Below are positions 1-11,800 of a stretch of DNA of 64,000 nucleotides, one piece after another. Location: positions 248,145 to 312,144 of the forward strand of contig QANZ01034463.1 in NCBI GenBank assembly GCA_003254925.1, written 5' to 3'. The stretch is from Chamaecrista fasciculata (Eukaryota; Streptophyta; Magnoliopsida; Fabales; Fabaceae). Below the pieces are notes generated by a model that worked only from the letters and a program-made list of their open reading frames with translations, was not told the DNA's origin and did not search any database. Position numbers and translations under genes: made by a program. Within the stretch, counting starts at the first letter, position 1. The number at the start of each line of letters is the position of its first letter.

Positions 1-1389
1 AGGTGCCACAATTTGAACAACAATTCCACAGTCATTCCAAAATTTGTTGTCTAACACAATAGCAATAACATCCTTTCCCTTTGGGTCTCTAGAGTATCTA
101 GAATCTGTAAAAGTCTTACTAGTCACCAAGGCTTGCAAGTCATGTTTATGCTCATGAATACTTTTCAATGCAATGAATGTAGTTGCAAATCGTGTTGGTC
201 CAGGACGTATGATTTCTTTCCATCCATCTCTTTTCCTTAACCAAGCTAACAGATATCCATGATTGTAAACAAATTTTGTTATCTTTGATGCACGTGTGGC
301 TAGGCTACTGACGAATTCCATCTTGCCAATGTCTCCTAAAATCAAGTTCAAACAATGGGCAGCACAAGGAGACCAAAATATAGAAGGAAACTTGTCATTT
401 AACAATCTTCCAGCAGCTTTATAATTTGCTGCATTATCAGTCACAAAGTGTACAACATTACCTGCCCCAGCAAATTCAACCAGCTCAACAAACAAGTTAC
501 AAAGTGTTACCGCATCTTTAACAACATCAGAAGCATCAACAGATTTAACGAAAACAATTCCTCGAGGGCAATAGACAAGAAAATTGATTAATTGCCTATT
601 ATTTCTATCTTGTCAACCATCAGCCATGATAGTACAACCAGTTTCAGACCAACTACCACGAATAGCATCAACCAACAAGGTAACCTCCCTTTTCATATCA
701 AGTAAAACATTGGTTCGTAAAGCATGATAAGTTGGACCTTTATATCCAGAACCAATGCTAGCAATAGCATCTATCATTTCCTGATAATAAACTGAATTAG
801 CAACATTCATAGGAATGCAATTATCATATAAAAACCTGCCAATGGCCAAATCAACTCTTCTCACAGCTTCCTTTCCTGCCATTGAAAATCTGATTGATGG
901 TTGAGCTCCAACGGTAGTTCTTGGTGCAAAAAAATTGCTTCCATCTTCAGTTGATTTTCTTTTGATCCCACTTTGACTAGAACTGATGGCTGCAGATTGA
1001 GTAATATGTTGTACTGGAGGTTGCACTTCTGATGAGGCAACATTATCTTCCAAAACTTGCTTGTCTGTCAAGTCATTTTGACCCTTATTTTTCTTCTCAT
1101 CAATTTCTTTCAAATTTTGTTGCATCTTGTATCGAACATCATAAGGCACTTTCTTACATCCTACTGCATCTCCCTTTTTTCCAGCAAGATGTTGTTTTAT
1201 TCTATGTATTCCTCCACCCTTAAATTCTTTCTCACAATACATGCATTTCCAAAATTTTCTCCCCTTTGGATCAATCATCTCAATGCAATAATCCCAAGCA
1301 GGATCTGCTCTTGCCCGGACAGATTGGGTAGATGGTGTAGCTGGTGTAGATGCAATTGATTGTTGTACAGATGAAGAGGATGTAGACAT
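1..1389 (-). pseudogene. hAT-family transposase (BED finger, DUF659), interrupted by one stop, cut by window edge
   Basis: Reading right to left from the ATG at 1389, an open frame of 258 codons has a low-complexity Ser/Thr/Gln start and a BED zinc finger (C49, C52, H62, H67). It reaches the conserved DUF659 segment (TIMADG, then normally W-T-D) and stops at TGA 613-615, where the family has Trp. The same frame then continues without another stop to base 1. That part shows the expected hAT blocks: YCPRG, VTDNAANYKAAG, FWSPCAAHCLNLIL and RPGPTRFATTF. The C-terminal hATC dimerisation domain would lie beyond the left edge. So the coding sequence is nearly intact apart from one nonsense change at the tryptophan codon. 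It belongs to the element ending at 2749. Elsewhere in plants such genes move DNA by cut-and-paste; this copy is probably inactive. Confidence 0.9.
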
Positions 1390-2749
1390 TGTAATGTAAT
1401 CTGTAGAATGGAATTAAAAATGCAGAGACCAAAATTAACCAAACACACAAAGTAACCCATCACCCATCACACAAAGTAACCAGGGTGCACTCAACTACTG
1501 AAAATTATAATGAAATTAACAAGCTAGAGACCAAAATGCAGAATTAAACTCATTAATTTTTACAAATTAAATCAAGAGAGTACAATATGCAAACATCATA
1601 TAAACTCATTAATTTATTAAGATAAGATTCATCATTCCCTGCTTCACACACCTCATCACTCTTTAATTTCTTTGATCACCTGGCCGCCTCAGCTCCTCTC
1701 TCTTATATTAAACATATAGATACATGTACGTATTATCAATTCCAAATATAACATAAATTAACTGCCACGCTCTTGTAAACATACACAAGGGGTTGGGTTG
1801 ATTAATAAAAATGTGTTGGTACGGTCAACTCTCCAAAAAGAAAACCAATCGAAAACTTTAACCCAAATTTTTTTTTTTATTGATGGGACTGATAATTTTG
1901 GACAAACCCCAGAAAAAAAGCTTTGAGCTTCCATGGAAATTATAACCTTTTATAATTATAAATATATGACAAAAAAGTTGAATCTCTGAACAGAAGACAA
2001 ATATGCATATATTTTTTCACAACACTGAGGTTGTGGAGGAGGCTGGAGCCCAGAATCCTGATATTGTCTCTGACATTATTCTCTTCACCTGATGTTTAGC
2101 AGTATTTTGAAGCTGAAGAGTTTTAAATTACAAAAAGAAAACCAATCGAAAACTTTAACCCAAATTTAATCCAAAGGTAATTCTACCAAACAAATCTCAA
2201 ATCCTTTTCTCTTTCATCTTAACCATGAATCGAAGTACTTATGCAGCACATAGAGAACGGAATCAATAAGAAAAAGCACATAAGAGACTTACGCAAATCG
2301 CAGATAACAGGGGAAGTTAAACTCGCCTCTTCCTTCAAAACCGAGACCAGAGGAAAGCAACGGCGGCGGCGGAAGTAGCAGCGGCTACGGCGGAAGGAGC
2401 GGCGACGGCAGAAACAACGACGACGACGGAAAAGCAGCGGCGGAGGTGAGACTAGCCTAGGGTTCGGCGGAGGTGAAGTCTGAAGGGGTTTTCGAATGGC
2501 TGGGTTTTCGGCAGATTGCAGAGTCTTTCTTTAGGTCACTTAGTGGTTTTTTTTTTTTAATTTTCGAATGCAGTGAAAAAAAAAAATTTGGGTTGAACCG
2601 CCGGTCCACCGGGTGGACCCGGTTTTTCCGGTTTTGGGCCGGTTTTTCCCGGTCCAGTCCGGTCCAACCCAGACTTTGGTTCTTTGGGTTGAACCAGACC
2701 GTGTTAATCTTCGGCTCCCGGCCGGTCCGGTCCGGGTTTTACAACACTG
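1..2749 (-). mobile_element. hAT transposon, 5' part with one terminal inverted repeat
   Basis: The right border is the hAT-type terminus CAGTGTTGT (read on the minus strand, 2749-2741), followed inward by GGTCCGG/CCGGTT-rich subterminal repeats (2600-2745), typical of this plant hAT group. Next comes a GC-rich (CGG)n-like leader at 2340-2470, then about 950 bp of AT-rich leader, then the transposase from 1389. The other end lies left of the window, so the flanking 8-bp target duplication cannot be tested. The same terminal motif bounds the small element at 63503-63977. Confidence 0.75.
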
Positions 2750-2827
2750 ATTTAATCTTAAACATAAATAATTTTATTATTTTTAATAAATGAAAGCCGT
2801 TAATTTGTAGATAGAAATTATAACTTA

Positions 2828-3343
2828 CGCTAAAGTGCATTTTTGGTCCCAAAACTTTGGTAAAGGTCTCAATTTGGTTCTATAACTTTTTTTGTTGTAA
2901 TTTTGGTCCCATAACTTTGACAAAGGTCTCAATTTGGTTCCATAACTTTTTTTGTTGTAATTTTGGTCCCATAACTTTGACAAAGGTCTCAATTTAGTCC
3001 CATAACTTTTTTTATTGCGATTTTGGTCACATAACTTCTAAAAATGTCCCATCGTTGGTCCCAAGCTGATTTTCATCCATCTCATAACTTCACTCATATT
3101 TTCCACATCATCATCTAACTCAGTATGTCATATCATCTTTAACAACATATAATGGATGGAAATCAGCTTGGGACAAAAACTGAGACATTTTCAAAAGTTA
3201 TGGGACCAAAATTGCAACAAAAAGAGTTATGGGACCAAATTGAGACATTTTTCAAAGTTAAGAGACCAAAATTGCAACAAAAAAAGTTATGAGACCGAAT
3301 TGAGACCTTTGTCAAAGTTATGGACCAAAAATACTTGTTTGCC
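2828..3343. mobile_element. Mutator-like foldback MITE, 9-bp target duplication
   Basis: Long inverted arms rich in TTTTGGTCCC / GGGACCAAAA. The perfect 9-bp duplication TATAACTTA lies at 2819-2827 and 3344-3352. The outer ends read CGCTAAAGTGCATTTTTGGT on the left and, complemented, GGCAAACAAGTATTTTTGGT on the right. A 9-bp duplication with long TIRs is the Mutator (MULE) signature. No transposase inside; small open frames within it follow the repeats and are not genes. Confidence 0.85.
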
Positions 3344-3352
3344 TATAACTTA

Positions 3353-3845
3353 TAAGAGAGTGATGAAATAAGTTAATTTTAAAATAATTCAAAATTTAAA
3401 TTTAAAATTATAGCTCCTATTTTTATGAGATTCTTGATTAAGGAGTTATTTTATTTTATTATATATTTATTTATATATCATAAAAGATGGGATGAATTCA
3501 CAATAATTTGAATTTCACTATCAACAAAATCTTTTTCTAAATTTCATGTGAAGTTTTAACTATTGAAATTATTATCATACAAATTTTAATTTATGATATG
3601 AGCAATTTCTTTTTACACGCCAGTTTTAAAATATTTCAAACCATTTGAAGCTTATTTTAGAGTTTATTTTTTTACTTTTTCATCGTGTTGTGACTTGTGA
3701 TATTTCTCCTTTGCTTTCAATTGGTTTTACCATTAATATATATAAATTAATCTGATCATCAATCAACCTAACAATCACTCTTCAAGAAATTAGATAGAGT
3801 AAAGGAATAAGCTAGCCCAAATATCTATTCAAATTATTTAAATTA
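3353..3845. other. AT-rich intergenic sequence
   Basis: No coding, RNA or clear repeat structure seen between two MITEs. Confidence 0.5.
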
Positions 3846-3854
3846 TTTAACTTT

Positions 3855-4230
3855 GGCAAAAGTACTATTTTGTCCCCAAATTTTACATCAACTATCAATT
3901 TTGTCCTCATTCTTTTTTTTTCTGTCAATTCGTCCCCAGTGTTTCATATTTCTATCAATTTTATCCTTTGATTAACTTCTTTCAATAAATTAACGATATA
4001 CTGCATCGTGTTTTTCAATCTGAGTTAGGATTTGAGTTTCTTTTTCTATCAATTTTACATTATATATCATTAGCCACGTAGACTATGTCGATAATATTTG
4101 GCTAAAGTAAGAGCAAAGGATAAAATTGACCGAATTGTGAAACATTAGAGACAGAATTGACAACAAAAAAAGATTGGGGACGAAATTGATAGTTTGTGTA
4201 AAGTTTGGGGACAAAATTAGAACTTTTGTC
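3855..4230. mobile_element. Mutator-like MITE, second family
   Basis: The inverted ends are GGCAAAAGTACTATTTTGTC and, on the complement of the right end, GACAAAAGTTCTAATTTTGT. Flanks TTTAACTTT (3846-3854) and TTTAATTTT (4231-4239) match at 8 of 9 positions, consistent with an aged 9-bp target duplication. Related, more decayed copies lie at about 5795-6165, 10300-10740 and inside the tandem repeat at 42246-42921. Confidence 0.75.
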
Positions 4231-4239
4231 TTTAATTTT

Positions 4240-4720
4240 TTAGAAAAAGATGTTAGATTTATCATTCTTGAAAACATAATCAAACTCTTTAAATCTCAAG
4301 TTCTTGAATTCTCATAACTTTTACAATTAACCCAAGAATACATACCTGGAGTGTTGGAAACCATCTTGATCTTGATCTTGTTAAATTGATTTCTCTCTCT
4401 TCCCCTATTTTTAATGACACATTCTTTAGTGATGGACCTAATTCTCATAAATGTGTTACCCTCTTTATGGGTAAAGAGATGACCAATTTAAATAGGATTT
4501 ATGCTTTAATCTGGTACGTCCATCAAGTAACCAAAATGTACGGTTGAGATCTATTCAGCTATTAAAATATATTTCAAACTTTAAACATAACTATAATATC
4601 TTTGATCACTTAATATTAAAGATATCATTATCTTTAATCATATAATATCAAAGATAAATGTTAATATTATTATTTATCTATTTATTTGGCCACATTCTAA
4701 CAAAAGATGCAACTAATGTA
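4240..4720. other. AT-rich intergenic sequence
   Basis: No feature seen. Confidence 0.45.
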
Positions 4721-4730
4721 CTAAATAATT

Positions 4731-5268
4731 GGTCAAACGGTCATTTTTGTCCTGAATGTATGTCCTAATGTTCATTTTGGCCTATTATGTTTCAAAATGT
4801 TCAAATTGGTTCTAAATATTGGCAAAATGATTAATTTTGGTCCTAAATATTGGTAAAATGTTTCATTTTGGTCCCAAACTATTGAATCTGGTCATATTTT
4901 CTCGTCTCTTATTTCAAGTTCAACGGACTTATCAAGAGAAACTTATAACTCTAAATTTGTCTCGTTCGAATTTGAAACGAGAGAAATATGATCAACTTTG
5001 CTTGTTTGACCATGAAATGAGTGGTCTACTTTTAGAAACGATTTGACTTCGTTTATTGACGGTCCCATCGAGATTGAGAAAGTACTTCGAGAACAATACG
5101 TAACTCTAAACCCATCACGTTTAAACTTGAAACAAGTCATATTCAATAGTTTAAGACCAAAATAAAACATTTTTCAAATATTTAGGATCAATTTGAACAT
5201 TTTGAAACATAATTGACCAAAATAAACATTAGGGTATATATTTGGGACCAAAATGACCCTTTAACCAA
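4731..5268. mobile_element. foldback MITE, probably Mutator-like
   Basis: Left end GGTCAAACGGTCATTTTTGT pairs with a right end whose complement reads GGTTAAAGGGTCATTTTGGT. The arms are over 200 bp long. Possible flanking duplication TAAATAATT / CAAATAATG (7 of 9), so the borders are uncertain by a few bases. Confidence 0.65.
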
Positions 5269-5269
5269 C

Positions 5270-5790
5270 AAATAATGATGAAAAACTTTACAATAGAGAT
5301 GAGAGAAAGAGAAAAAAAAACAAAAAAGAGATATATAGTGGTTAATATTTGTTGCCAATCTTTGACATGTATATATATGCCAAAGTATAATTTTAGTATC
5401 TTATTCTTTTAGAAAATTGTAATATAGCCCTTTATATATTTTGTTACAATTTTGGTTCTTCAAGTTTTTCAAATGTTTCACTCCTTAGTCCTAATTGGCT
5501 AAATGTAATTATATCTCTTTTATTTTAAGTTCAAATGCGACAAGTTTTAAATTACATGTTACTTTGGATGATTATTTTTTTCTTTCATTTTGCTCTAAAT
5601 AATGACGGTGACTCGTGACTTTAAAAGAGAAATATTTTTATTGTAAATCATTACGTCTAACAAAATACTGGATACACAAGTTATCACTTGCTTACAACAA
5701 ATAAATAAATGACTATTCATGTGAAGATAAAGAGGAATAATCTTGTTGAAAGAGAATATAGAGAGAAAACAGAGGATGAGAGAGAAAGGA
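5270..5790. other. AT-rich intergenic sequence
   Basis: No feature seen apart from purine-rich low-complexity stretches near 5290-5330 and 5750-5790. Confidence 0.4.
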
Positions 5791-5794
5791 TGTT

Positions 5795-6165
5795 TTGGGA
5801 TGTATTATTTTCGTCTCGTAATTTTATATTAACTTTTAATTTCATCATTATTATCTTTAACTATCAATTTTATTCTCAATATTTATATTTTGATAAATTT
5901 TATTCTTTGACTAACTTCTTTCAATAAATTAATGATATACTTCATTGTGTTTTTCAATCTAAGTTAGAATTTGAATTTTTTTCTATCAATTTTACATAAT
6001 ATGTCATTAGCTACATAGTATGTGTTATTAATATTTGATCAAAATAAGAGCAAAAAATAAAATCGATCAAAATATAAAATTTTAGAGACACAATTGACCG
6101 TAAAAAAAATTGAAGATAAAATTAAAAGTTAATGTAAAGTTTGAGAACAAAAATAATATTTTTAC
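5795..6165. mobile_element. decayed MITE related to 3855-4230
   Basis: Shares the internal phrases of the 3855-4230 element (for example TTCTTTCAATAAATTAA then GATATAC) and has weak inverted ends. Borders approximate. Confidence 0.5.
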
Positions 6166-6301
6166 TTCACAATATAATAACTTGTAACAAAAGCAACATT
6201 TAATATATAATCATAATAAGTTAATAACCATTCTCAATCTCTTCTAAAATCCCTTACCACTCTATCCCCTAATAATTCAAACCCCTCCTCTCCCCCATTT
6301 T

Positions 6302-6506
6302 TTTTTTATTTAATTGGAATAAAGTTTAGGTGAGTTGGGCCCCGAGGGCTCACCAAGGCCAGAGCAAGCCTCAAGGCTCTATGAACGCTTACAGAGGTAC
6401 TTAGAAATCGCCTACCAACAAGACTCTCACATCGGTAGCGGGATTCGAACTCACGACCTTGTGAGTTATGAATTGACTCATTACCAACTGGGTCAACCTT
6501 TGTTGG
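6302..6506 (-). mobile_element. tRNA-derived SINE, family A
   Basis: On the minus strand it begins GCCAACAAAGGTTGACCCAG, carries a pol III A-box-like GTTGGTAATGAGTC and B box GAGTTCGAATCCC, and ends in an A-rich tail. Flanking direct repeats at 6287-6301 and 6507-6521 match at 13 of 15 positions. Copies: 7618-7795, 10957-11141, 19388-19583. It is not a tRNA gene: the tRNA-like head runs straight into about 120 bp of unrelated body. Confidence 0.85.
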
Positions 6507-6521
6507 CCCCTCCCCCACTTT

Positions 6522-7617
6522 TTAATTTAATTTTATTTCACACAAAAAGTAATTTTTGTTGTTACAAGTATCATCCACTTAAAATAAATCTATTCTATAT
6601 ATTGTCAAATATTAAATGTGAGTATTTTCTCTTGATATAGATTCACACATATAAATCATCATATTGAGAGAGATTAGTTCCTTCCATTATACTCAACTTG
6701 TGTTAATAAAGAATTTTATTTTATCATGTAAGTTAATGAATGAAAGTAACATTTAATGCAACTCATTTTTTTTTATGTTTGTAAATTTAGTTTTTATTAA
6801 AAATAAATAAATTATGTAAAATGATAATTAGGCTAATTTTTTTTTTTTTGGATAACTAAATATTATTTTGAGTATTCATTATCAGTGACTAATCTCTTTG
6901 TTAGCTTATAGACATTTCAAATGGTAAAATAGTTGACTTAAGAATTTAATGATACTTTATATCCAAAATAAAAGATCGAGTACATTTAGTTAAATATAAA
7001 TGATCCAAAATATAAATAATCCTTATCACTTGAGTACCTTGAGTTTAATTCATTTCTAATTAGTACAGATAATATAAGCCTTTGAATGATGGAAAAACTA
7101 AATAATTTTTCAGTTTTGCTGTATTTTCTAAAACAAAATTATTACTCGTGCTAAAATAAGATAAGGTTGATATGAAACCTAAACTGCTAGCATAGAGAAT
7201 ATATATTCCACGGTTTTATTAAAAATCTTTTTTGGCTCATCCAAGCTTAGCCACAAATATATGGCGTGAACTTCACATGCACAAATTAATCTAAAATGTC
7301 AATTTCAAATTTCATACTTTTCTTTGACTTCTGATCATCACCGAAAATATAACAAATTAATATCAATGTCAATGTCATTATATGTAACAGTCATATACCC
7401 ATGGTCAAACAAAAAATTTGAGGGAAATGAAAATTAATCAATTGCTCATCATTTCCATAATATATGTCAAGATATATTATTATTATTGATCTCGATAATA
7501 CTAGTACTACTATACAACATAACTAAGTATTAAAAATTAAGTATTATATTTAAAATTTATATTATGAAATTAAGTAGTCAAAATTAAGAAACTTTCTCAT
7601 AGTTATACATTTTTTTT
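6522..7617. other. AT-rich intergenic sequence
   Basis: About 1.1 kb without a recognisable gene, RNA or repeat. Confidence 0.4.
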
Positions 7618-7795
7618 TTAGAGAAAGTTTATGTGAGTTAGGCTTCAGAAGTTCACCAAAATCAAGACATGCCTCTAGGTTCTACGAGCTCTTATAGATG
7701 TATTTACAGATCGCTTACCAACAAAGTCCTCACATCGACAGCGGTATTTGAACTCACAACCTTGTGAATTATGAGTTGACTCCTTATCATATTTG
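7618..7795 (-). mobile_element. tRNA-derived SINE, family A, degraded
   Basis: Recognisable on the minus strand by the damaged B box (GAGTTCAAATACC), the block TTGGTAAGCGATCTGTAAAT and the A-rich end at 7611-7618. The first about 15 bases of the family are lost or too diverged to see. Confidence 0.7.
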
Positions 7796-8265
7796 TTTAA
7801 AATTAACTATTAAGACGGTGCCGTTATATTCAAGTTAGTTAAAGAATATTAATTTTGATTTCTAGATTTTAATATATACATGTCAATTAATGAGGATACC
7901 AAATCATATTTAATGTTATTTTTTAACGAAACTGATTAAATTAATTTTCTATAAAAATTGTTCACAATTAAATCTAAAACCAAAATGAGTCTTAATTGTT
8001 AACTTTCTTATTTAGTACTGTAGTTAGTACTAACTTATCCATTTCCAGTAAACATTGTGTTGAACACGCATTCTTATACATATAGGTCAATCAACAACTT
8101 TGATATAAACATAAAAGTAAAATGTATATAGTTATTGTGATCTTTTCTGTTTGAAATTCCACATTCATTAATTACGTGTATATATTTAACATTTCATACA
8201 TACGTACAATTCGTGGCCGGTTGAATTAATTATCATGGACGTAAATATTCTATATATATATCTCT
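7796..8265. other. AT-rich intergenic sequence
   Basis: No feature seen. Confidence 0.4.
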
Positions 8266-8784
8266 AGTCAAAATCTCGCTTTGGTCCCTAAAATATTAGG
8301 TGAATATTATTTTGGTCTCTAAACTATTTGTTGTTCTATTTTGGTCCTTAAATTTTCTCACTTATTTCAATGCGAGTCTCAATCATGACTTTCCTCTAAT
8401 TTCTGACATTATTTCCAAGTTAGACACGGAAGTGGATCCTCTGCAGTGCAGTTTAGAGAGAGAAATGTGGGTCCCATTAATATTTTCTCTCTCTAGCTCT
8501 CTCTTTCTCTCTCTAAATTGTAGTGCATTACGGATCCATGTCCAGTTAGACACCCAATTAACTTGAATGAGTTAACAGAGGAAAAAAAAAATCAATCTCA
8601 AAATTATATCTTAATTATGTTTGTTTTATTTGTTAACTCATTCAAGTTAATTGGGTGTCTAACTTGGACTAATTAAAAATAAAACAAATAGAAAATTCTA
8701 AAGACCAAAACAAAAAGGAACAATAGTATAGAGACCAAAACAAGATTTACCTTATAATTTAGGGACCAAAATGAAATTTTGACT
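8266..8784. mobile_element. foldback MITE in the promoter region of the BBE-like gene
   Basis: Left end AGTCAAAATCTCGCTTTGGT pairs with right end complement AAGTCAAAATTTCATTTTGG. Both arms repeat GGTCCCTAAA / TTTAGGGACC phrases. I found no convincing target duplication. It ends about 115 bp before the start codon of the next gene, so it may supply or alter upstream regulatory DNA. Confidence 0.65.
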
Positions 8785-8804
8785 TGTCAATCTATCTGTC
8801 CATA

Positions 8805-8835
8805 TATATATAATATATATATACGTACATCTTTC
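8805..8835 (+). promoter_or_regulatory. candidate TATA region of the BBE-like gene
   Basis: A run of TATATATA at about 8808-8822 lies 75-90 bp before the ATG at 8900, the usual position for a plant TATA box plus a short leader. The run is low complexity, so the exact element is unclear. Confidence 0.4.
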
Positions 8836-8899
8836 CTCATTTCTCACATGCATCCTAATATATACAAAATTAATTATTAATCATTCAATTCCTTCCAAA

Positions 8900-11800
8900 A
8901 TGAAGCCTCTTGTATTTTTCTTCTTCTTCTTCTTGACACTTTCATCATCATCATCTTCATCTTCTTCTTCTAATCATGAAAACTTCCTTGAATGTCTATA
9001 CCATTACAAGTACTTCAACAACAACAACAACAACAAAACGACGTGTTTCTCGGACGTCGTTTACACTAAATCCAACGCTTCATCATACTCCTCAGTGTTA
9101 GATTTCTCAATTCACAATACCAGATTCGTGAATTCTTCTTCGAAGCCTGTGGTAATAGTGAGGCCGGATCAGGTGTGGCAGGTGCAGGCAGTGGTAGTGT
9201 GCGCTCGAAATCACGGCCTTCAGATCAGAACAAGATCGGGCGGCCACGATTACGAGGGACTTTCCTATCAGATTGTCTCATCAAAAGACGACGTCGTTTC
9301 GTTTGTGCTCATTGACCTCATAAAACTTAGTTCAATACAAATGGATGTAGAGAATAAAAGTGCATGGGTTCAAGCTGGAGCTTCCATTGGTCAACTTTAT
9401 TACAGTATTGCTCAGAAATCCACCATACTCGCTTTTCCTGCAGGTATATATATATGGATAAAATTGGATAAAATTGCAATAAACAATAATCTTTTTTTAA
9501 CTTGAATAAAAAGTGGTTCTTGTCTAGATATTGTAAAATATTTAGATCAAGAATGTTTTGGATTAATCAAGTTTATTTGATTCAAATAAGAGTTTTTTAG
9601 AGTCTCTTGCAAATGACTAGGAGGTTTCTTGTAATTCACCTTCGATGATTAAATTAATTTAGAGTTATGAGAATAAAAAATACTAGATTAGAGAAGTAAG
9701 TGAACATACTTCAATGAGTTATAGGGAATTTCTTTGTTTAAATTAGTTTAGAGTTGCGAGAATAGAGAATAAGAATACTCTTGTTCAAAGTTCTTGTGGA
9801 TAGGATTACTTCTTTGTTTGAAGGGGCTTTTTTATCCAACCAAGATGCTTTTGTTGAGATGAGATCCTAATGGGATTATTCCATTATCAGTTTTGTCATT
9901 ATATAAAAAATTAGTGTATATATATATATATGATATATATGATAAAAGTATTTTTTGATCCTCAATATAATTTGATTTTGTCTTTTACATTTAATCATTT
10001 TATTTTGATTTCTTAATTTTATAAAATTAATAAAAAATTCCTAACCACATAATAATGCTATTTTTATATATTTATTCATTTATTTATTTTTCATGTATCA
10101 GTAATGAATAATTTATATTAATAGTACAGTATATTATATTAGCGTTACAATATTTTTTTAGTTTTAACATATTCTTTTATTAAATAAAGTAATAGTATTA
10201 TAGGGATTATGAAATTATTGATTGAATTAGAGTTAAATAACTAGTGTGAAATCTTGGCCAAAAAAAAANCGTGTGAGGAACTCCTTGTAAGTTTTATTCT
10301 ACCGTTAATTTCATCTTCAATTTTTTTTTTGAGTTAATTTCGTATTTTATATTTTAATCACTTTTGTCTTTGCTCTTACATTAATCAAATATTAACGACA
10401 GAATTTATGTGGTTAATAATATATAATGTAAAATTGATAGATTAAGAAATTTAAATCCTAACTCAGATTGAAAAACATTAGAGACGATATTTAGAAAAAC
10501 ATTAGAGGTTAGAGACGATAACTCAGATTGAAAAAAACTTTTGTCTTTTTATTCTATTTTGAAAAACATTAGAGGTTAGTCAAAAAATAAAATTGACCAA
10601 AATATAAAATATTGGGAATAAAATTGATAGCAAGAAAAGATTAGAGACGAAATTAACAAATTTTATTTACTTTCGACGAAATTGACAATTGATGTATAAT
10701 TTTTTTGTGATAAAATTAATGCTTTTACCCATATGTTTTGATAATTTAATCTATGTCATAATGAATCTTATACATGTCATAGTGAATGAATTAGCAAAAA
10801 AGAAAGAAAACTTTTCTTTCTTAATAAAAAATTATAAAAAATTATCTATCTCAATTATCTAAATTAAAAATAATGAAAAGAAATCAGACAAAATAACATT
10901 TGTTGGTCAAAACAAATCAAATCTAAAAGTTTGATAATCAAAATAGAATAAAAAGTGCCAACAAAGGTTGGCCCAGTTGGTAAGGAGTCGACTCATAACC
11001 CAAAAGGTCGTGGGTTCGATTCCCACGGCCGATGTGAGGACATTGTTGGTAGGCGATCTGTAAGCGCTCACAGAGCCTAGAGGCCTGCCCTGGCCTTGGT
11101 GAACCCCCGGGGCCCAACTCACCTAAACTTTTATGCATCAGAAAATAGAACAAAAAGTAATTCTATAACTAAAATGAAACTCACTCCATAATTTAAGGAC
11201 CAAAACAACTATTTCACCTAAATATTTTCTAATTTTCAGGGGTGTGTCCCACCGTCGGCGTCGGCGGCCACTTCAGCGGCGGCGGCTATGGCTTCCTGAT
11301 GCGAAAGTATGGCCTCGCCGCCGACAACATCATCGACGCCAAAATCATCGACTTCAAAGGTCGTCTTCTCGACAAATCTTCCATGGGAGACGACGTTTTT
11401 TGGGCCATACGAGGTGGTGGAGCCTCAAGCTTCGGCATCATCGTACAATGGAAAATCAACTTAGTCTCTGTCCCTTCAAATGTCACCGTTTTCTCAATTA
11501 CTCGTACAATCGAACAAAACTGTACCAATCTTGTCCACAAGTTACAATCTATAGGAACCCATCTTCCCAAAGACTTGTTTTTAAGAGCTAGATTTTACAG
11601 AGTCAATAATGCAACCAACACCACAAAACCCAACACCATTGTGGCAAATTTTGAATCTTTGTTTTTGGGAAGTGAGGATGATTTGGTTTCTTTAATGGGG
11701 TTGAAGTTTCCTGAATTGGGTTTAAAAAGGGAAGATTGTAAGACAATGAGGTGGATTGACTCTGTTTTGTTGTTCTATGGTTTCACAGTGGATGGATCAA

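Noticed and set aside
10970-11045. tRNA-like head with A and B boxes
   Set aside because: No clover-leaf acceptor stem closes and the sequence continues into a SINE body with flanking target repeats.
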